Below are positions 55,251 to 64,000 of a DNA stretch of 64,000 nt, piece after piece. The translations under genes and the position numbers were made by a program. Source of the DNA: Oxynema aestuarii AP17 (GTDB taxonomy: Bacteria; Cyanobacteriota; Cyanobacteriia; Cyanobacteriales; Laspinemataceae); the NCBI RefSeq assembly GCF_012295525.1, contig NZ_CP051167.1, positions 4,509,501 to 4,573,500 of the forward strand, written 5' to 3'. The notes beneath the pieces are model-generated. The model saw only the letters and a program-made list of their open reading frames with translations, was not told the DNA's origin and searched no databases. Position 1 is the first letter of the stretch. The number at the start of each line of letters is the position of its first letter.

Positions 55251-57212
55251 ATGACTTCCCGACTCCCCACTCCCCCCGCTCGCAGCAAGATCTTGGTCGT
55301 TGACGACCTGCCGGACAACCTCCGTCTGCTGTCCGAATTACTCGTCAATCGCGGTTACGAAGTCCGCATGGCCCCGGAAGGCGAAATCGCCCTCGCCAAC
55401 GTCATCCGCTTCGTTCCCGACTTGATTTTACTCGATATCAAAATGCCCGGTTTGAGCGGTTACGAGGTCTGCGCTCGACTGAAAAAAAATCCTAAAACCC
55501 GCGACATTCCGATTATTTTCTTGAGCGCTTTAAACGAAGTCGAAGATAAAGTTAAAGCGTTTAAAGTCGGCGGCGAAGACTATATTACCAAACCGTTTCA
55601 AGCCGAAGAAGTCATCGCTCGCATCGAGCATCAATTGGAAATTCGCTCGCTCCAACAGCAGATCGTCGCCCAACAAAAAGAACTCGAAACTCACAATCAC
55701 CGACTGCTCGGGGAAATTGAGGAACGTAAAAAAGCGGAGGAAAAGGCCAAGTCCGCCCTGCAAGCTAAAAGCTTATTCCTCGCCAACATGAGCCACGAAT
55801 TGCGAACGCCCCTCAATGCGATTCTCGGGTTCTCCAAACTACTCGATCGCGCCTGCACCCTCGGCAGCGAACAAAAAGAATATACCCAAATTGTCATTCA
55901 AAATGGGGAATATTTACTTTCGTTAATTAATGAAATTCTCGATTTATCTAAAATTGAAGCCGGACGGGCGACGCTCAATTTAAGCGATTTCGATTTATAT
56001 TGTTTCTTGTCCGACCTCAAAAATCTCCTCTCGATTCAAGCCAGTAGGAAAGGATTGCCCCTCGTTTTTGACTGCGGGTTCGACCTGCCCCAATATGTCA
56101 AAACCGATAAGGTCAAGTTACGACAAATTTTAATTAATTTACTCGGCAACGGGATTAAATTTACGAAAACGGGTCGAGTCATTTTAAGAGTGAGATCCGT
56201 GAGTTCTCCAGACCGGGCTACCTGCGATCGCGATCGCTGTTTCCTCCATTTTGAAATTGAAGATACCGGGCCGGGAATCGCGAAGGAAGAACTCGAAAAA
56301 CTGTTTCAAATTTTCGAGCAAACCGCTTCCGGTCGCCAAGCTCAAGAAGGAACGGGCTTGGGATTGGCGATCTCGCGATCGTTCGTCGAATTGATGGGCG
56401 GCGAAATTGACGTCAGTAGCGTCGTCGGTCAAGGGAGTATTTTTCGCTTTCAAATTCCCGTCACCCCTTCGATCGCCCCCACTCGTAAACTCGACGGCGC
56501 TGCCCGTTCGCCCGCCTCGGAGGAAGCGGCGATCGTCGGTTTGGCGGACGGCGAACCCCTCTATCGCATTTTGATCGTAGACGATACCCGCGTCAATCGC
56601 TTGCTCGCACTTAAGTTACTCGGCGAGTTAGGCTTTGAAGTGAGAGAAGCCGATAACGGCAGTTCGGCGATCGCCGCCTGGTCGCGCTGGCACCCCCATT
56701 TAATTTTGATGGACATGCGAATGCCCCAAATGGACGGCTATCAAGCCAGTCGTGAAATTCGCGAACGCGAACGCACGTTAGAGGGCGGCGATCGCACTAA
56801 AATTATCGCCCTTTCCGCCAGCGTCTTAGAAGACCGCCGCGCCGATATTCTCGCCTGCGGTTGTGACGATTTCGTTCACAAACCCTTTGAAGAACGCGAA
56901 CTGCTGTTAAAAATTGCCGAGCATTTAGGGCTTCGCTATGCCTACGCCGACGATCTCCCCAGTCATTCCGATTCGGATAAGTCGGTGTTTCCCGAATTGA
57001 AAACCTCGGATTTCGACGCCATGCCCCTCCCCTGGCTGAGAGAACTGCATCAAGCAGCTTTAGCCCTCGACGATACCCGGGTCAAAGAACTCTTCGACGC
57101 CTTACCGGGCGATCGCCCCGATTTAGCCGCCAGCTTAAATCATTTAGTCGATAATTTCCGCCTCGATCGCATTGCCGAGTTAGCGCGATCGTGTATGAAA
57201 CAAAAAATCTAA
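55251..57212 (+). CDS. Hybrid histidine kinase (REC - HisKA - HATPase - REC)
   Basis: A 653-residue protein with the same plan as the leftward 667-residue kinase: receiver ILVVDDLPDNLRLLSELL with LILLDIKMPG, coiled coil, HisKA SHELRTPLNAILGFSKLL (His about 181), HATPase GTGLGLAISRSFVELMGGEI, receiver ILIVDDTRVNRLLA with LILMDMRMPQ, and a helical tail with PWLRELHQAALALDD. It starts 41 bp after the CBS-type kinase and is probably in the same operon, so its first receiver may take phosphate from that kinase. It is convergent with cimA (53 bp between stops). Confidence 0.95.
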   Translation: MTSRLPTPPARSKILVVDDLPDNLRLLSELLVNRGYEVRMAPEGEIALANVIRFVPDLILLDIKMPGLSGYEVCARLKKNPKTRDIPIIFLSALNEVEDKVKAFKVGGEDYITKPFQAEEVIARIEHQLEIRSLQQQIVAQQKELETHNHRLLGEIEERKKAEEKAKSALQAKSLFLANMSHELRTPLNAILGFSKLLDRACTLGSEQKEYTQIVIQNGEYLLSLINEILDLSKIEAGRATLNLSDFDLYCFLSDLKNLLSIQASRKGLPLVFDCGFDLPQYVKTDKVKLRQILINLLGNGIKFTKTGRVILRVRSVSSPDRATCDRDRCFLHFEIEDTGPGIAKEELEKLFQIFEQTASGRQAQEGTGLGLAISRSFVELMGGEIDVSSVVGQGSIFRFQIPVTPSIAPTRKLDGAARSPASEEAAIVGLADGEPLYRILIVDDTRVNRLLALKLLGELGFEVREADNGSSAIAAWSRWHPHLILMDMRMPQMDGYQASREIRERERTLEGGDRTKIIALSASVLEDRRADILACGCDDFVHKPFEERELLLKIAEHLGLRYAYADDLPSHSDSDKSVFPELKTSDFDAMPLPWLRELHQAALALDDTRVKELFDALPGDRPDLAASLNHLVDNFRLDRIAELARSCMKQKI

Positions 57213-57265
57213 ACCGCCCGTTGCCGACGGGGGCAACTGTTCGCACAACTACCCCCTCACCTCAC

Positions 57266-58894
57266 TTATACCCTCACGGCGACTTTTTCCGAAGGTCGTT
57301 GCAGCAGCAAGCCGTATTCCAACCCTTCGACGATCGCCTGATAGGACGCATCGATAATATTCGTCGAAACCCCTACCGTACTCCAGCGATCGACCCCGTT
57401 ACTCGACTCGACCAACACCCGAGTTTTCGCCGAGGTTCCCGAGCTGCCGTCAATAATTCTCACTTTGTAGTCAGTCAGGTGAAAATCGCTCACCCGGGGG
57501 TAAAACGTCACCAGGGCTTTTCGCAAAGCCGCATCGAGAGCCGACACCGGGCCGTTGCCTTCTGCCGCCTCCAAAATATTTTGACCCTCGACAGTCACTT
57601 TGACCGTGGCCCAAGCGTGGGTCATTCCCGGCCCGCGATCGCAGTGAACCTTAAACCCTTGCAACTCGAACAATTCCGGGCGATCGCCCATCACCTCGCG
57701 CATCAGCAGTTCAAAACTCGCCTCCGCCGCCTCGAACTGATAGCCCTCATTTTCCATCTCTTTGAGCTTTTGCAGCAGTTGGCGACAAGTGGGGTCGTCT
57801 TTGTGCAGGTCGATCCCGAAATTGCGCGCTTTCGCCAACACATTGCTCATCCCCGCTTGCTCGGAAATCACGATCCGGCGGTGGTTCCCCACCGCTTCCG
57901 GGGAAATATGTTCGTAAGTGAGGGGGTTGCGCTGCACCGCCGACACGTGGATCCCGCCTTTATGGGCGAACGCCGAGAGTCCCACGAACGGGGCGCGCGA
58001 ATCCGGGGCGAGGTTGGCGATTTCGCTGACAAAACGGCTAGTTTCGGTCAGTTTTGGCAACCGTTGCGGATCGAGGCAGCGATAGCCGAGTTTGAGTTGC
58101 AAGTTGGGGATCGCCGAACATAAATTAGCATTGCCGCAGCGTTCCCCGTAGCCGTCGATCGTCCCTTGGACCATCTCCACTCCTTCGAGAACGGCGGCGA
58201 TCGCGTTGGCGACGGCAGTTTCGGAGTCATTATGGGTGTGGATGCCAAACTTGAGGTCGTCGCGACCGCGATCGCCCAAACGATCCATCACTTCCCGGCA
58301 AATCCGGGCAATTTCGTGGGGTAAGGTGCCGCCGTTGGTATCGCAAAACACCAGCCATTCGGCCCCGGCGGCGATCGCCGCCTCTAAAGTCTGCACCGCA
58401 TAGTCGCGATTGTGGCGATACCCGTCAAACCAATGTTCCGCATCGTAAATCACCCGACGTCCGCAGGATTTCAGATAGGCGATCGTCTCGCGGATCATCG
58501 CCAAATTCTCGTCTAAACTCGTCTGCAACCCCTCGGTGACGTGCAGGTCCCAGGATTTCCCGAAAATCGTCACCCAGTCGGTCCCGGCAGATAAAATTTC
58601 TTGTAACATCGGATCGTCGGCAGCTTTTTTCCCCGGACGCCGGGTGGAGCAGAAGGCCACCACTTGCGCCTGTTGCAAGGGTTCGTCTTTCAGCCGCCAG
58701 AAAAATTGAACGTCTTTCGGATTGGCCCCGGGCCAACCCCCTTCAATAAACGGGATGCCCAATTCGTCCAAGCGGCGGGCAATCCGCAATTTATCTTCGA
58801 TCGACAGGGAAATCCCTTCGGCTTGAGAACCATCTCTTAAGGTGGTGTCGTAGATCCAAATCCGTTTTGAGGACTGTCCGCTCATTGCGCTCAT
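57266..58894 (-). CDS. cimA: (R)-citramalate synthase
   Basis: A 542-residue enzyme that condenses pyruvate and acetyl-CoA to citramalate, the threonine-independent route to 2-oxobutyrate and isoleucine. The catalytic TIM barrel starts RIWIYDTTLRDGSQAEGI and has FIEGGWPGANPKD, EWLVFCDTNGGTLPHE, KFGIHTHNDSETAVANAIAA and VQGTIDGYGERCGNANL. The C-terminal LeuA-type regulatory domain (about 425-535) includes YKVRIIDGSSGTSAKTRVLV. The ERCGNANL and DTNGGT motifs and total length point to citramalate synthase, not to 2-isopropylmalate or homocitrate synthase. The domain that would bind isoleucine is present, so feedback control is likely. Confidence 0.93.
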   Translation of the reverse strand: MSAMSGQSSKRIWIYDTTLRDGSQAEGISLSIEDKLRIARRLDELGIPFIEGGWPGANPKDVQFFWRLKDEPLQQAQVVAFCSTRRPGKKAADDPMLQEILSAGTDWVTIFGKSWDLHVTEGLQTSLDENLAMIRETIAYLKSCGRRVIYDAEHWFDGYRHNRDYAVQTLEAAIAAGAEWLVFCDTNGGTLPHEIARICREVMDRLGDRGRDDLKFGIHTHNDSETAVANAIAAVLEGVEMVQGTIDGYGERCGNANLCSAIPNLQLKLGYRCLDPQRLPKLTETSRFVSEIANLAPDSRAPFVGLSAFAHKGGIHVSAVQRNPLTYEHISPEAVGNHRRIVISEQAGMSNVLAKARNFGIDLHKDDPTCRQLLQKLKEMENEGYQFEAAEASFELLMREVMGDRPELFELQGFKVHCDRGPGMTHAWATVKVTVEGQNILEAAEGNGPVSALDAALRKALVTFYPRVSDFHLTDYKVRIIDGSSGTSAKTRVLVESSNGVDRWSTVGVSTNIIDASYQAIVEGLEYGLLLQRPSEKVAVRV

Positions 58895-59128
58895 AATGGT
58901 TTAGCAACTATCTATTCGGGGTGTACGGCTCCGAGTTTTAAAGGTCTCGGTTTTCTGATTCGGGTTGGTTATGGGGTTTTGGCGATCTCGCTTCAGGTTG
59001 CAGGCGTTCGGACTCCCCCCTCGGTAGCGGCAGGGTCGAGGTCGAATCGGAGTCGAGATGACAACATCGCCAATTGAAAATGTCAGAATAAATAAAATAA
59101 ATAATTGTTGTTTCAAGGGTGGATCGAT

Positions 59129-59467
59129 ATGCCTCAAATCCAAGCTCAAGGAAAAACCATCGAATGCGATCGCGGGGCGAACTTGCGAAAGGTCCTGCTC
59201 GATAATGATGTCGAGTTGTACAACGGTCCGGCTAAAGCCTTTAACTGCCACGGCCTGGGAACCTGCGGGACTTGCACCGTTGAGGTTGAAGGAGAAGTCT
59301 CCGAAATGCAAGGACGGGAAAAAGCGAGGTTGTCCCTTCCTCCCCATTCTCCTACAAAAAACCGTCGTTTGGCCTGCCAAACCAAAGTTTTAGGGGATGT
59401 CAAAGTCAAAAAATATAACAAGATGTGGGGACAAGGAGACGAAACGCTCTGGACCGAACGGGGTTGA
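59129..59467 (+). CDS. [2Fe-2S] ferredoxin-like protein
   Basis: A 112-residue protein with a beta-grasp fold. The iron-sulphur ligands are the CHGLGTCGTC loop (Cys-x5-Cys-x2-Cys) and the later Cys in RRLACQTKV. The first spacing is one residue longer than in plant-type photosynthetic ferredoxin (Cys-x4-Cys), so this is not the main PetF but one of the specialised cyanobacterial ferredoxins. The C-terminus has a basic and Trp-containing tail (VKVKKYNKMWGQGDETLW). ATG at 59129 with GGGTGG upstream is preferred over the earlier in-frame TTG at 59105. Its partner is not indicated by the context. Confidence 0.88.
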   Translation: MPQIQAQGKTIECDRGANLRKVLLDNDVELYNGPAKAFNCHGLGTCGTCTVEVEGEVSEMQGREKARLSLPPHSPTKNRRLACQTKVLGDVKVKKYNKMWGQGDETLWTERG

Positions 59468-59654
59468 GTGCGATCGCCTCGGGACGGGTCGGCAACGGAT
59501 TCGGCTCGTCCCGGATCGCCCCTGGGGGGGGTGCGAGTTCCTCTCCCAGGGTATGAAATTTTCTGGGGCATTTCCCTAATTGTTAAAGTAATCTTCGGGA
59601 TTGGATTGTTCCCCGATCGCCTTTCCCCGATCGATTTTTATAGTTGTAGGTTTG

Positions 59655-61655
59655 ATGACTACTCAAAGCGATATTCTCGCGATCGGCGGCGGCATTATCG
59701 GCCTGTCGGTCGCGATCGAACTGAAATTGCGCGGCGCCAATGTCACCGTTTGCTCCCGTTCGTTCCAGGAAGCGGCGACCCACGCGGCGGCGGGAATGCT
59801 CGCCCCTCAAGCGGAGGCGATCGCCCATCGGGCTTTGTTCGATTTCTGCCTCCAGTCGCGATCGCTCTATCCGGAATGGATCGCCAAACTCGAAAACCTC
59901 ACGGGACTCTCTGCCGGATATTGGCCCTGCGGGATCCTCGCCCCGGTTTACGAAGGGGGCATCGGCGATCGGGACGCGGGTCTCGACCCCAACGACGCCG
60001 AACCTCCCGCCTACTGGCTCGATCGCGACGCCATCCAGTTACACCAACCGGGTTTAGGTCCCGAGGTCGTCGGCGGCTGGTGGTATCCCGAAGACGGACA
60101 GGTAGACAGTCGCGCCCTCGCTCAAGTGCTGCTCGGAGCGGCCCGGGAATTGGGGATCGACCTGCGCGAGGGGGTCACCGTGGAGGCGATCGCCCAGGAT
60201 CGGGGACGGGTCAGCGCCGTTTACACCAATATCGGCCCGTTGCGCGCCGATCGCTACGTACTGACCGCCGGAGCCTGGAGTAACGCCCTCTTACCGATCC
60301 CGGTGTCTCCCACCAAAGGACAAATGCTCTCGGTTCGGGTTCCCCAAGCCGAAGCCGCCCAGCATTTACCCCTCCAGCGCGTCCTGTTCGGCCCGCAGAC
60401 CTACATCGTTCCCCGACGCAATGGCAAAGTGGTTATCGGGGCGACCAGCGAGGACGCCGCCTTTACGCCGGGCAATACCCCCGAAGGCATCCACACCCTG
60501 CTTTCCCGGGCGATCCGCCTCTATCCCGCCTTGAAAGATTGGGCGATCGAGGAATTGTGGTGGGGGTTCCGACCCGCTACCCCGGACGAGTTGCCTTTAA
60601 TCGGCCCGAGTCGCTGCGAAAATTTGACCTTGGCGACGGGTCACTATCGCAACGGGGTGTTACTCGCTCCCGCCACCGCCCGGGCGATCGCCGATTATCT
60701 CTGCGACGATCGCCGCGATCCCCTCCTCGATGCCTTCGATCCCCGCCGTTTCGACCTGCCCTCTACCCCGCCTTCTCCTGCAATGACGAGCGCTTTAACC
60801 TACCCTTCCCCCCGTTCCCCCCGCCCGGAACGAGAGACTGCCGAGACCCTCTTACACCGCTTGGACGACCCCGTGGCGATCGCCGGAAAAACTTTCCGAT
60901 CTCGCTTGATGACCGGAAGCGGCAAATATCGCACCGTCGAAGAAATGCAGCGCAGTATCGCCGCCAGTCGCTGCGAAATCGTCACCGTCGCCGTCCGTCG
61001 CGTCCAAAATAACGCCCCCGGTCACGAAGGCTTGGCGGAGGCGATCGACTGGCAAAAAATCTGGATGTTACCCAATACCGCCGGATGCCAGACCGCCGAA
61101 GAGGCTATCCGCGTCGCTCGTTTGGGTCGCGAAATGGCGAAGATTTTAGGACAGGAAGACAACAATTTTGTCAAGTTAGAAGTGATTGCCGATCCTAAAT
61201 ACTTGCTCCCGGATCCGATCGGCACTCTCAAAGCGGCGGAACAGTTGGTGAAAGAAGGGTTTGCGGTTTTACCCTATATCAATGCGGACCCGATCCTCGC
61301 CAAACATCTAGAAGAGGTCGGTTGTGCGACGGTCATGCCTCTGGGATCGCCGATCGGTTCGGGACAGGGCATCGAAACCGCCGCTAATATCCGCATTATT
61401 GTCGAAAATGCCAAGATCCCCGTGGTCGTCGATGCGGGGATCGGCGTCCCCAGCGAAGCGGCCCAAGCGATGGAACTCGGCGCCGATTTCGTCTTGATCA
61501 ATAGCGCGATCGCCCTGGCTAAAAATCCCCCCGCCATGGCTTGCGCGATGGCGAACGCCGTCGAAGCGGGCCGCCTCGCCTACCTGTCCGGTCGCATTCC
61601 GGTACAGGGGGGAGCCAGTGCCAGTTCCCCGTTGACGGGAAGGGTTGGCCAGTAG
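59655..61655 (+). CDS. thiO/thiG: Fused glycine oxidase - thiazole synthase (ThiO-ThiG)
   Basis: A 666-residue fusion for thiamin thiazole synthesis. The N-terminal half (about 1-365) is a FAD-dependent glycine oxidase: [20 protein letters not shown] (dinucleotide fold), [14 protein letters not shown] and the C-terminal [17 protein letters not shown]. It makes dehydroglycine. A Pro/Ser linker (about 375-400) leads to ThiG (about 410-666): [57 protein letters not shown] with the imine-forming Lys region, [10 protein letters not shown] and [20 protein letters not shown]. The fusion is common in cyanobacteria and channels the unstable imine. ATG at 59655 precedes the FAD motif; the frame is open to 59601 without family support. 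Confidence 0.95.
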   Translation: MTTQSDILAIGGGIIGLSVAIELKLRGANVTVCSRSFQEAATHAAAGMLAPQAEAIAHRALFDFCLQSRSLYPEWIAKLENLTGLSAGYWPCGILAPVYEGGIGDRDAGLDPNDAEPPAYWLDRDAIQLHQPGLGPEVVGGWWYPEDGQVDSRALAQVLLGAARELGIDLREGVTVEAIAQDRGRVSAVYTNIGPLRADRYVLTAGAWSNALLPIPVSPTKGQMLSVRVPQAEAAQHLPLQRVLFGPQTYIVPRRNGKVVIGATSEDAAFTPGNTPEGIHTLLSRAIRLYPALKDWAIEELWWGFRPATPDELPLIGPSRCENLTLATGHYRNGVLLAPATARAIADYLCDDRRDPLLDAFDPRRFDLPSTPPSPAMTSALTYPSPRSPRPERETAETLLHRLDDPVAIAGKTFRSRLMTGSGKYRTVEEMQRSIAASRCEIVTVAVRRVQNNAPGHEGLAEAIDWQKIWMLPNTAGCQTAEEAIRVARLGREMAKILGQEDNNFVKLEVIADPKYLLPDPIGTLKAAEQLVKEGFAVLPYINADPILAKHLEEVGCATVMPLGSPIGSGQGIETAANIRIIVENAKIPVVVDAGIGVPSEAAQAMELGADFVLINSAIALAKNPPAMACAMANAVEAGRLAYLSGRIPVQGGASASSPLTGRVGQ

Positions 61656-61675
61656 GGAGTCGGGAGTCGGGAGTC
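61655..61675 (+). repeat. 7-bp tandem repeat at the thiO-thiG stop
   Basis: GGGAGTC occurs three times in a row, starting at the last base of the stop codon. It is a simple-sequence type frequent in these genomes. Confidence 0.75.
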
Positions 61676-61793
61676 GGGAATTGTGATTTTCCGGCTCCCA
61701 TACATTCTTAAATAACCATAGAGTGATATAATCGTTTGCATCATTTGGTAGAGTATTCGTAGTCGTAGGTAAAAAGACTGAGGATTTAACATA

Positions 61794-61976
61794 ATGCCCT
61801 ATAGCAAAGAAGAAGGTGGATTGCTCAATAACTTCGCGACCGAGCCGAAGATGTACAAGGCCGAACCGCCGACGAACAAACAGAAGCGTAATTATGCGAT
61901 TCAAGCGGTATTCGCTTTATTGCTCGTAGGAGGCTTAGTCGTGGTAGCCCTATCCGTATCGGGGGGGGTTAGCTAG
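61794..61976 (+). CDS. psb34: Psb34 / Ssl1498-family photosystem II assembly protein
   Basis: A 60-residue single-span thylakoid protein. It starts MPYSKEEGGLLNNFATEPKM, the hallmark of the Ssl1498 family, and continues YKAEPPTNKQKRNY into a membrane helix (AVFALLLVGGLVVVALSV). In Thermosynechococcus this protein (Psb34) sits on PSII assembly intermediates and resembles high-light-inducible proteins. The family assignment is firm by eye; the role is taken from the family. A terminator follows 70 bp downstream. Confidence 0.9.
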   Translation: MPYSKEEGGLLNNFATEPKMYKAEPPTNKQKRNYAIQAVFALLLVGGLVVVALSVSGGVS

Positions 61977-62047
61977 GGACGCGCTTCAGGACTAGCTAAC
62001 GAAAGTTAGAGTCTGTCTACCTTTCTCAACTCAAAAGCCAGGGATCC

Positions 62048-62071
62048 AACCAGGGATGACCTGGTTTTTTT
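62048..62071 (+). terminator. Intrinsic terminator of psb34
   Basis: AACCAGG and CCTGGTT form a 7-bp stem around GATGA, followed by TTTTT. Confidence 0.88.
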
Positions 62072-62266
62072 AACCCCCGAAATCGGACGGAGCGATCGCC
62101 TGTAAGTCTTTTCAATTGAGGCTTTCGCGCAGCATTTGCTTTGCACGATCGCGGCAATTCCTCCTGAAATTTTACGGAAAGGTTGGAAAAGTGGAATGAA
62201 ATGTGAAGCACTAATTTAGAAAGTTGGTTAGTCGCTGACTTCGCCGCTTCTTCCGCTCCTGTTAGC

Positions 62267-64000
62267 ATGGTTGTAACAGAAATTCCTTCCCAAAAAGTTT
62301 TGGGTTCAAATCGGCAAATCTACAAGCAGCTCCAGTTAGCACTGAAGCTAGGTTTGCGCCGTCAGGTGTTTGTGGCGGTGTGCGATGACTTGCGCCTGCG
62401 CGATCGCATCGTCCGCCGTTTAGAAACAGATTTACAAATCCCCGACGAGTTGAGAGCGAGTCAAACCGTCGGTCGCACGACACCTCAAGGTCCACCCTTT
62501 GTCAGTTTGCAGATCGACGCCAACCACCCCAATCCCTTCGAGCGCATTCGCGAGTGGTTCCGCGAACGGGATGGGAGTGGCGGCCCGTTGCCGAGTTTTC
62601 AAATTGTAGGGGTCGAACACTTGACCCGAGCGACTCCGGCGGTACAGTGGAGCTTTCTCAACGGACTCGAAGAAATAGAGGACGACGAACTCGGCGACAG
62701 ACTCGATCCGGTCGGCGAGTGTACGGTGCTGCTGTGGGTGTCGCGTCCGTGGTGCCATACGATCGAGCAGTCGGCGCCGGACTTTTGGCGCTGTCGGACG
62801 GGGGTATTCGAGTTTGAGGGAGAACCGACCCCGGTATTGTATTGGGAAACGGGACAAGACGATCGCCCCCGACAGCAACCCGAACCCCAACAACCCCGAG
62901 AGCGGGATCTAACGCCGTCGAGTTCCGCAAAGCAGTCCGAAGGTGCGAAGGTGGCGACGGAAAAGGGCGTTTGGGAAGGGTCTCCCCAGGAGCATCGCGT
63001 AGGGTCTGCGCCGGAGAAACGCCCGTCCGTGGCGACCCAGACCGTGGGGGAACGGCAAACGGCGGCGATCGCCCTCAAAGCGAGTCAAACGGGTGTAGAA
63101 GCTACCACAGTCGCCCCTCGGAAGCGAGAGGAGTCTCAAGAGCAAGCGATCCCGACATCGAGCAGCATTCCCGATGTTTTGATCGAATTAGTGTTAGCCA
63201 GTGCCGAATCCTTGGGGCGATCGGGCGCGAACGACCCGGAAGCGGAAGCCAACGGCAGTTTTGCGCCCTTGCAACTGCTGCAACAAATTGAAGAACTGCA
63301 CCTGCAACGGGCCGATCGCGCGGAATTAGCGGCGGCGTATCTGAATTTGGGGAATTTTTACCGAAATTTACTCGAAAGCGGCCAAATTGAACAGGCGATC
63401 GCCCAAGGGAGTACGGCGAATGTCGCCCCGGAAGCCTTACCCCAATGCTTGATGGTGGCGATTTTGACCTACGAGCAAGTGCTGCAGTTCCTGGAACCGG
63501 AAGCGGCGGTCGGGGTGGAATTGGCCAATGATTTAGGAAACTTTTACTGGATGCTGTCGCGCTACAGCAGCGACTTAGAAGAAAAGCATTTTAATTTAGA
63601 ACGGGGGATAGCAGCGTATCGGCAAGGGTTGAAGCGGATCGATCCGGTGCGACAGGGCGAAGCGTGGGGGATGATTCAGAATAACTTAGGCGCGCTGTAC
63701 GGGGAACTGGCGCGCGATCGCGACCCGGTAGAAAACCTCGAAAAAAGTGTCGCCGCCTATTGCCAAGCCTTAGAGCAACGTCGGGTGCAGATGGAGGCGG
63801 GAGACGAACAAGCGAGTCGGCGCTACAGTGCCACCCAGAATAATTTAGGAACCGCTTATTGGAATTTAGCCCAACATCGGCAGCCTGCGCGACATCTGAA
63901 AGAAGCGATCGCCGCCTATCAGGAAGCCTTGGCCTATTACAGCGCCGAGAAGCAGCCCCTAGATTATGCGATGATTCAGAATAACTTGGGGACGGCGTAC
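62267..64000 (+). CDS. TPR-repeat protein, C-terminus beyond window edge
   Basis: The ATG at 62267 opens a frame that runs to the window edge (578 codons, no stop). The first 190 residues form a domain (RQIYKQLQLALKLGLRRQVF, FQIVGVEHLTRATPAVQWSF, VLLWVSRPWCHTIEQSAPDF) that looks like a degenerate P-loop-type regulatory domain. A polar disordered linker follows (about 205-300). Tetratricopeptide repeats start at about residue 340, with LANDLGNFYWMLSRYSSD, IQNNLGALYGELARDRDP and TQNNLGTAYWNLAQHRQP, typical of cyanobacterial TPR scaffolds. No enzymatic motif is visible. psb34 and its terminator lie just upstream, so this gene has its own promoter. Confidence 0.85.
   Translation, partial: MVVTEIPSQKVLGSNRQIYKQLQLALKLGLRRQVFVAVCDDLRLRDRIVRRLETDLQIPDELRASQTVGRTTPQGPPFVSLQIDANHPNPFERIREWFRERDGSGGPLPSFQIVGVEHLTRATPAVQWSFLNGLEEIEDDELGDRLDPVGECTVLLWVSRPWCHTIEQSAPDFWRCRTGVFEFEGEPTPVLYWETGQDDRPRQQPEPQQPRERDLTPSSSAKQSEGAKVATEKGVWEGSPQEHRVGSAPEKRPSVATQTVGERQTAAIALKASQTGVEATTVAPRKREESQEQAIPTSSSIPDVLIELVLASAESLGRSGANDPEAEANGSFAPLQLLQQIEELHLQRADRAELAAAYLNLGNFYRNLLESGQIEQAIAQGSTANVAPEALPQCLMVAILTYEQVLQFLEPEAAVGVELANDLGNFYWMLSRYSSDLEEKHFNLERGIAAYRQGLKRIDPVRQGEAWGMIQNNLGALYGELARDRDPVENLEKSVAAYCQALEQRRVQMEAGDEQASRRYSATQNNLGTAYWNLAQHRQPARHLKEAIAAYQEALAYYSAEKQPLDYAMIQNNLGTAY

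Noticed and set aside
61794-61976. PsbH
   Set aside because: The length is similar, but the sequence lacks PsbH motifs and instead has the EEGGLLNNFATEPK start of the Psb34/Ssl1498 family.

Overview
The window is chromosomal DNA from a cyanobacterium. It carries a photosystem II D1 gene (psbA), a tandem-BMC carboxysome shell protein (CcmP), Psb34, a fused ThiO-ThiG, the NucA/NuiA nuclease-inhibitor pair, and very many copies of the GCGATCGC octamer (HIP1) typical of cyanobacteria. The large multidomain histidine kinases, WD40, pentapeptide and TPR proteins and simple-sequence repeats suggest a large-genome filamentous (Oscillatoriales-like) lineage, but the species cannot be named from this sequence.

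Layout. 1-9.5 kb: an edge-truncated, leader-bearing protein that may be a secreted effector; convergent nuiA/nucA; a divergent D1'-like psbA; a secreted hypothetical protein; a small conserved ORF; an SLH-domain protein. 9.8-14.5 kb: dnaK, a small heat-shock protein, a tiny hydrophobic protein and a deoxyhypusine-synthase-like polyamine enzyme. 15.4-19.6 kb: the classic rplS - tRNA-Trp - secE - nusG - rplK - rplA - (L10 leader) - rplJ - rplL block, ending in a strong terminator. 19.7-26.7 kb: WD40 propeller, lipoprotein DD-carboxypeptidase, Ser/Thr kinase, ccmP, pentapeptide protein and a hypothetical protein. 27.2-30.8 kb: an orphan DUF3854/SF3 primase-helicase, then a SAM methyltransferase whose leader contains a three-helix pseudoknot (29492-29573). 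31-39 kb: membrane proteins, infC, a class III cyclase, a collagen-like secreted protein and a PGM1-type ATP-grasp ligase. 39.6-57.2 kb: a signalling island of four hybrid histidine kinases, two leftward and two rightward, including proteins of about 2100 and 1938 residues. 57.3-64 kb: cimA, a [2Fe-2S] ferredoxin, thiO-thiG, psb34 and an edge-truncated TPR protein.

Most of the window is ordinary cyanobacterial housekeeping. The items judged most worth a second look are: (1) the compact pseudoknot directly upstream of the methyltransferase, which looks like a riboswitch-type leader I cannot match to a known class; (2) the truncated protein at the left edge, which joins the N-terminal leader of cyanobacterial DUF4157/eCIS-type proteins to Pro-rich repeats and a region resembling SopB/IpgD phosphoinositide phosphatases; (3) a perfect 11-bp dyad over the nuiA promoter; (4) a D1 protein carrying two of the three D1' signature residues; (5) a shared uncharacterised C-terminal helical tail on all four hybrid kinases.

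All functional calls come from reading motifs by eye. No database search, folding or alignment was run.
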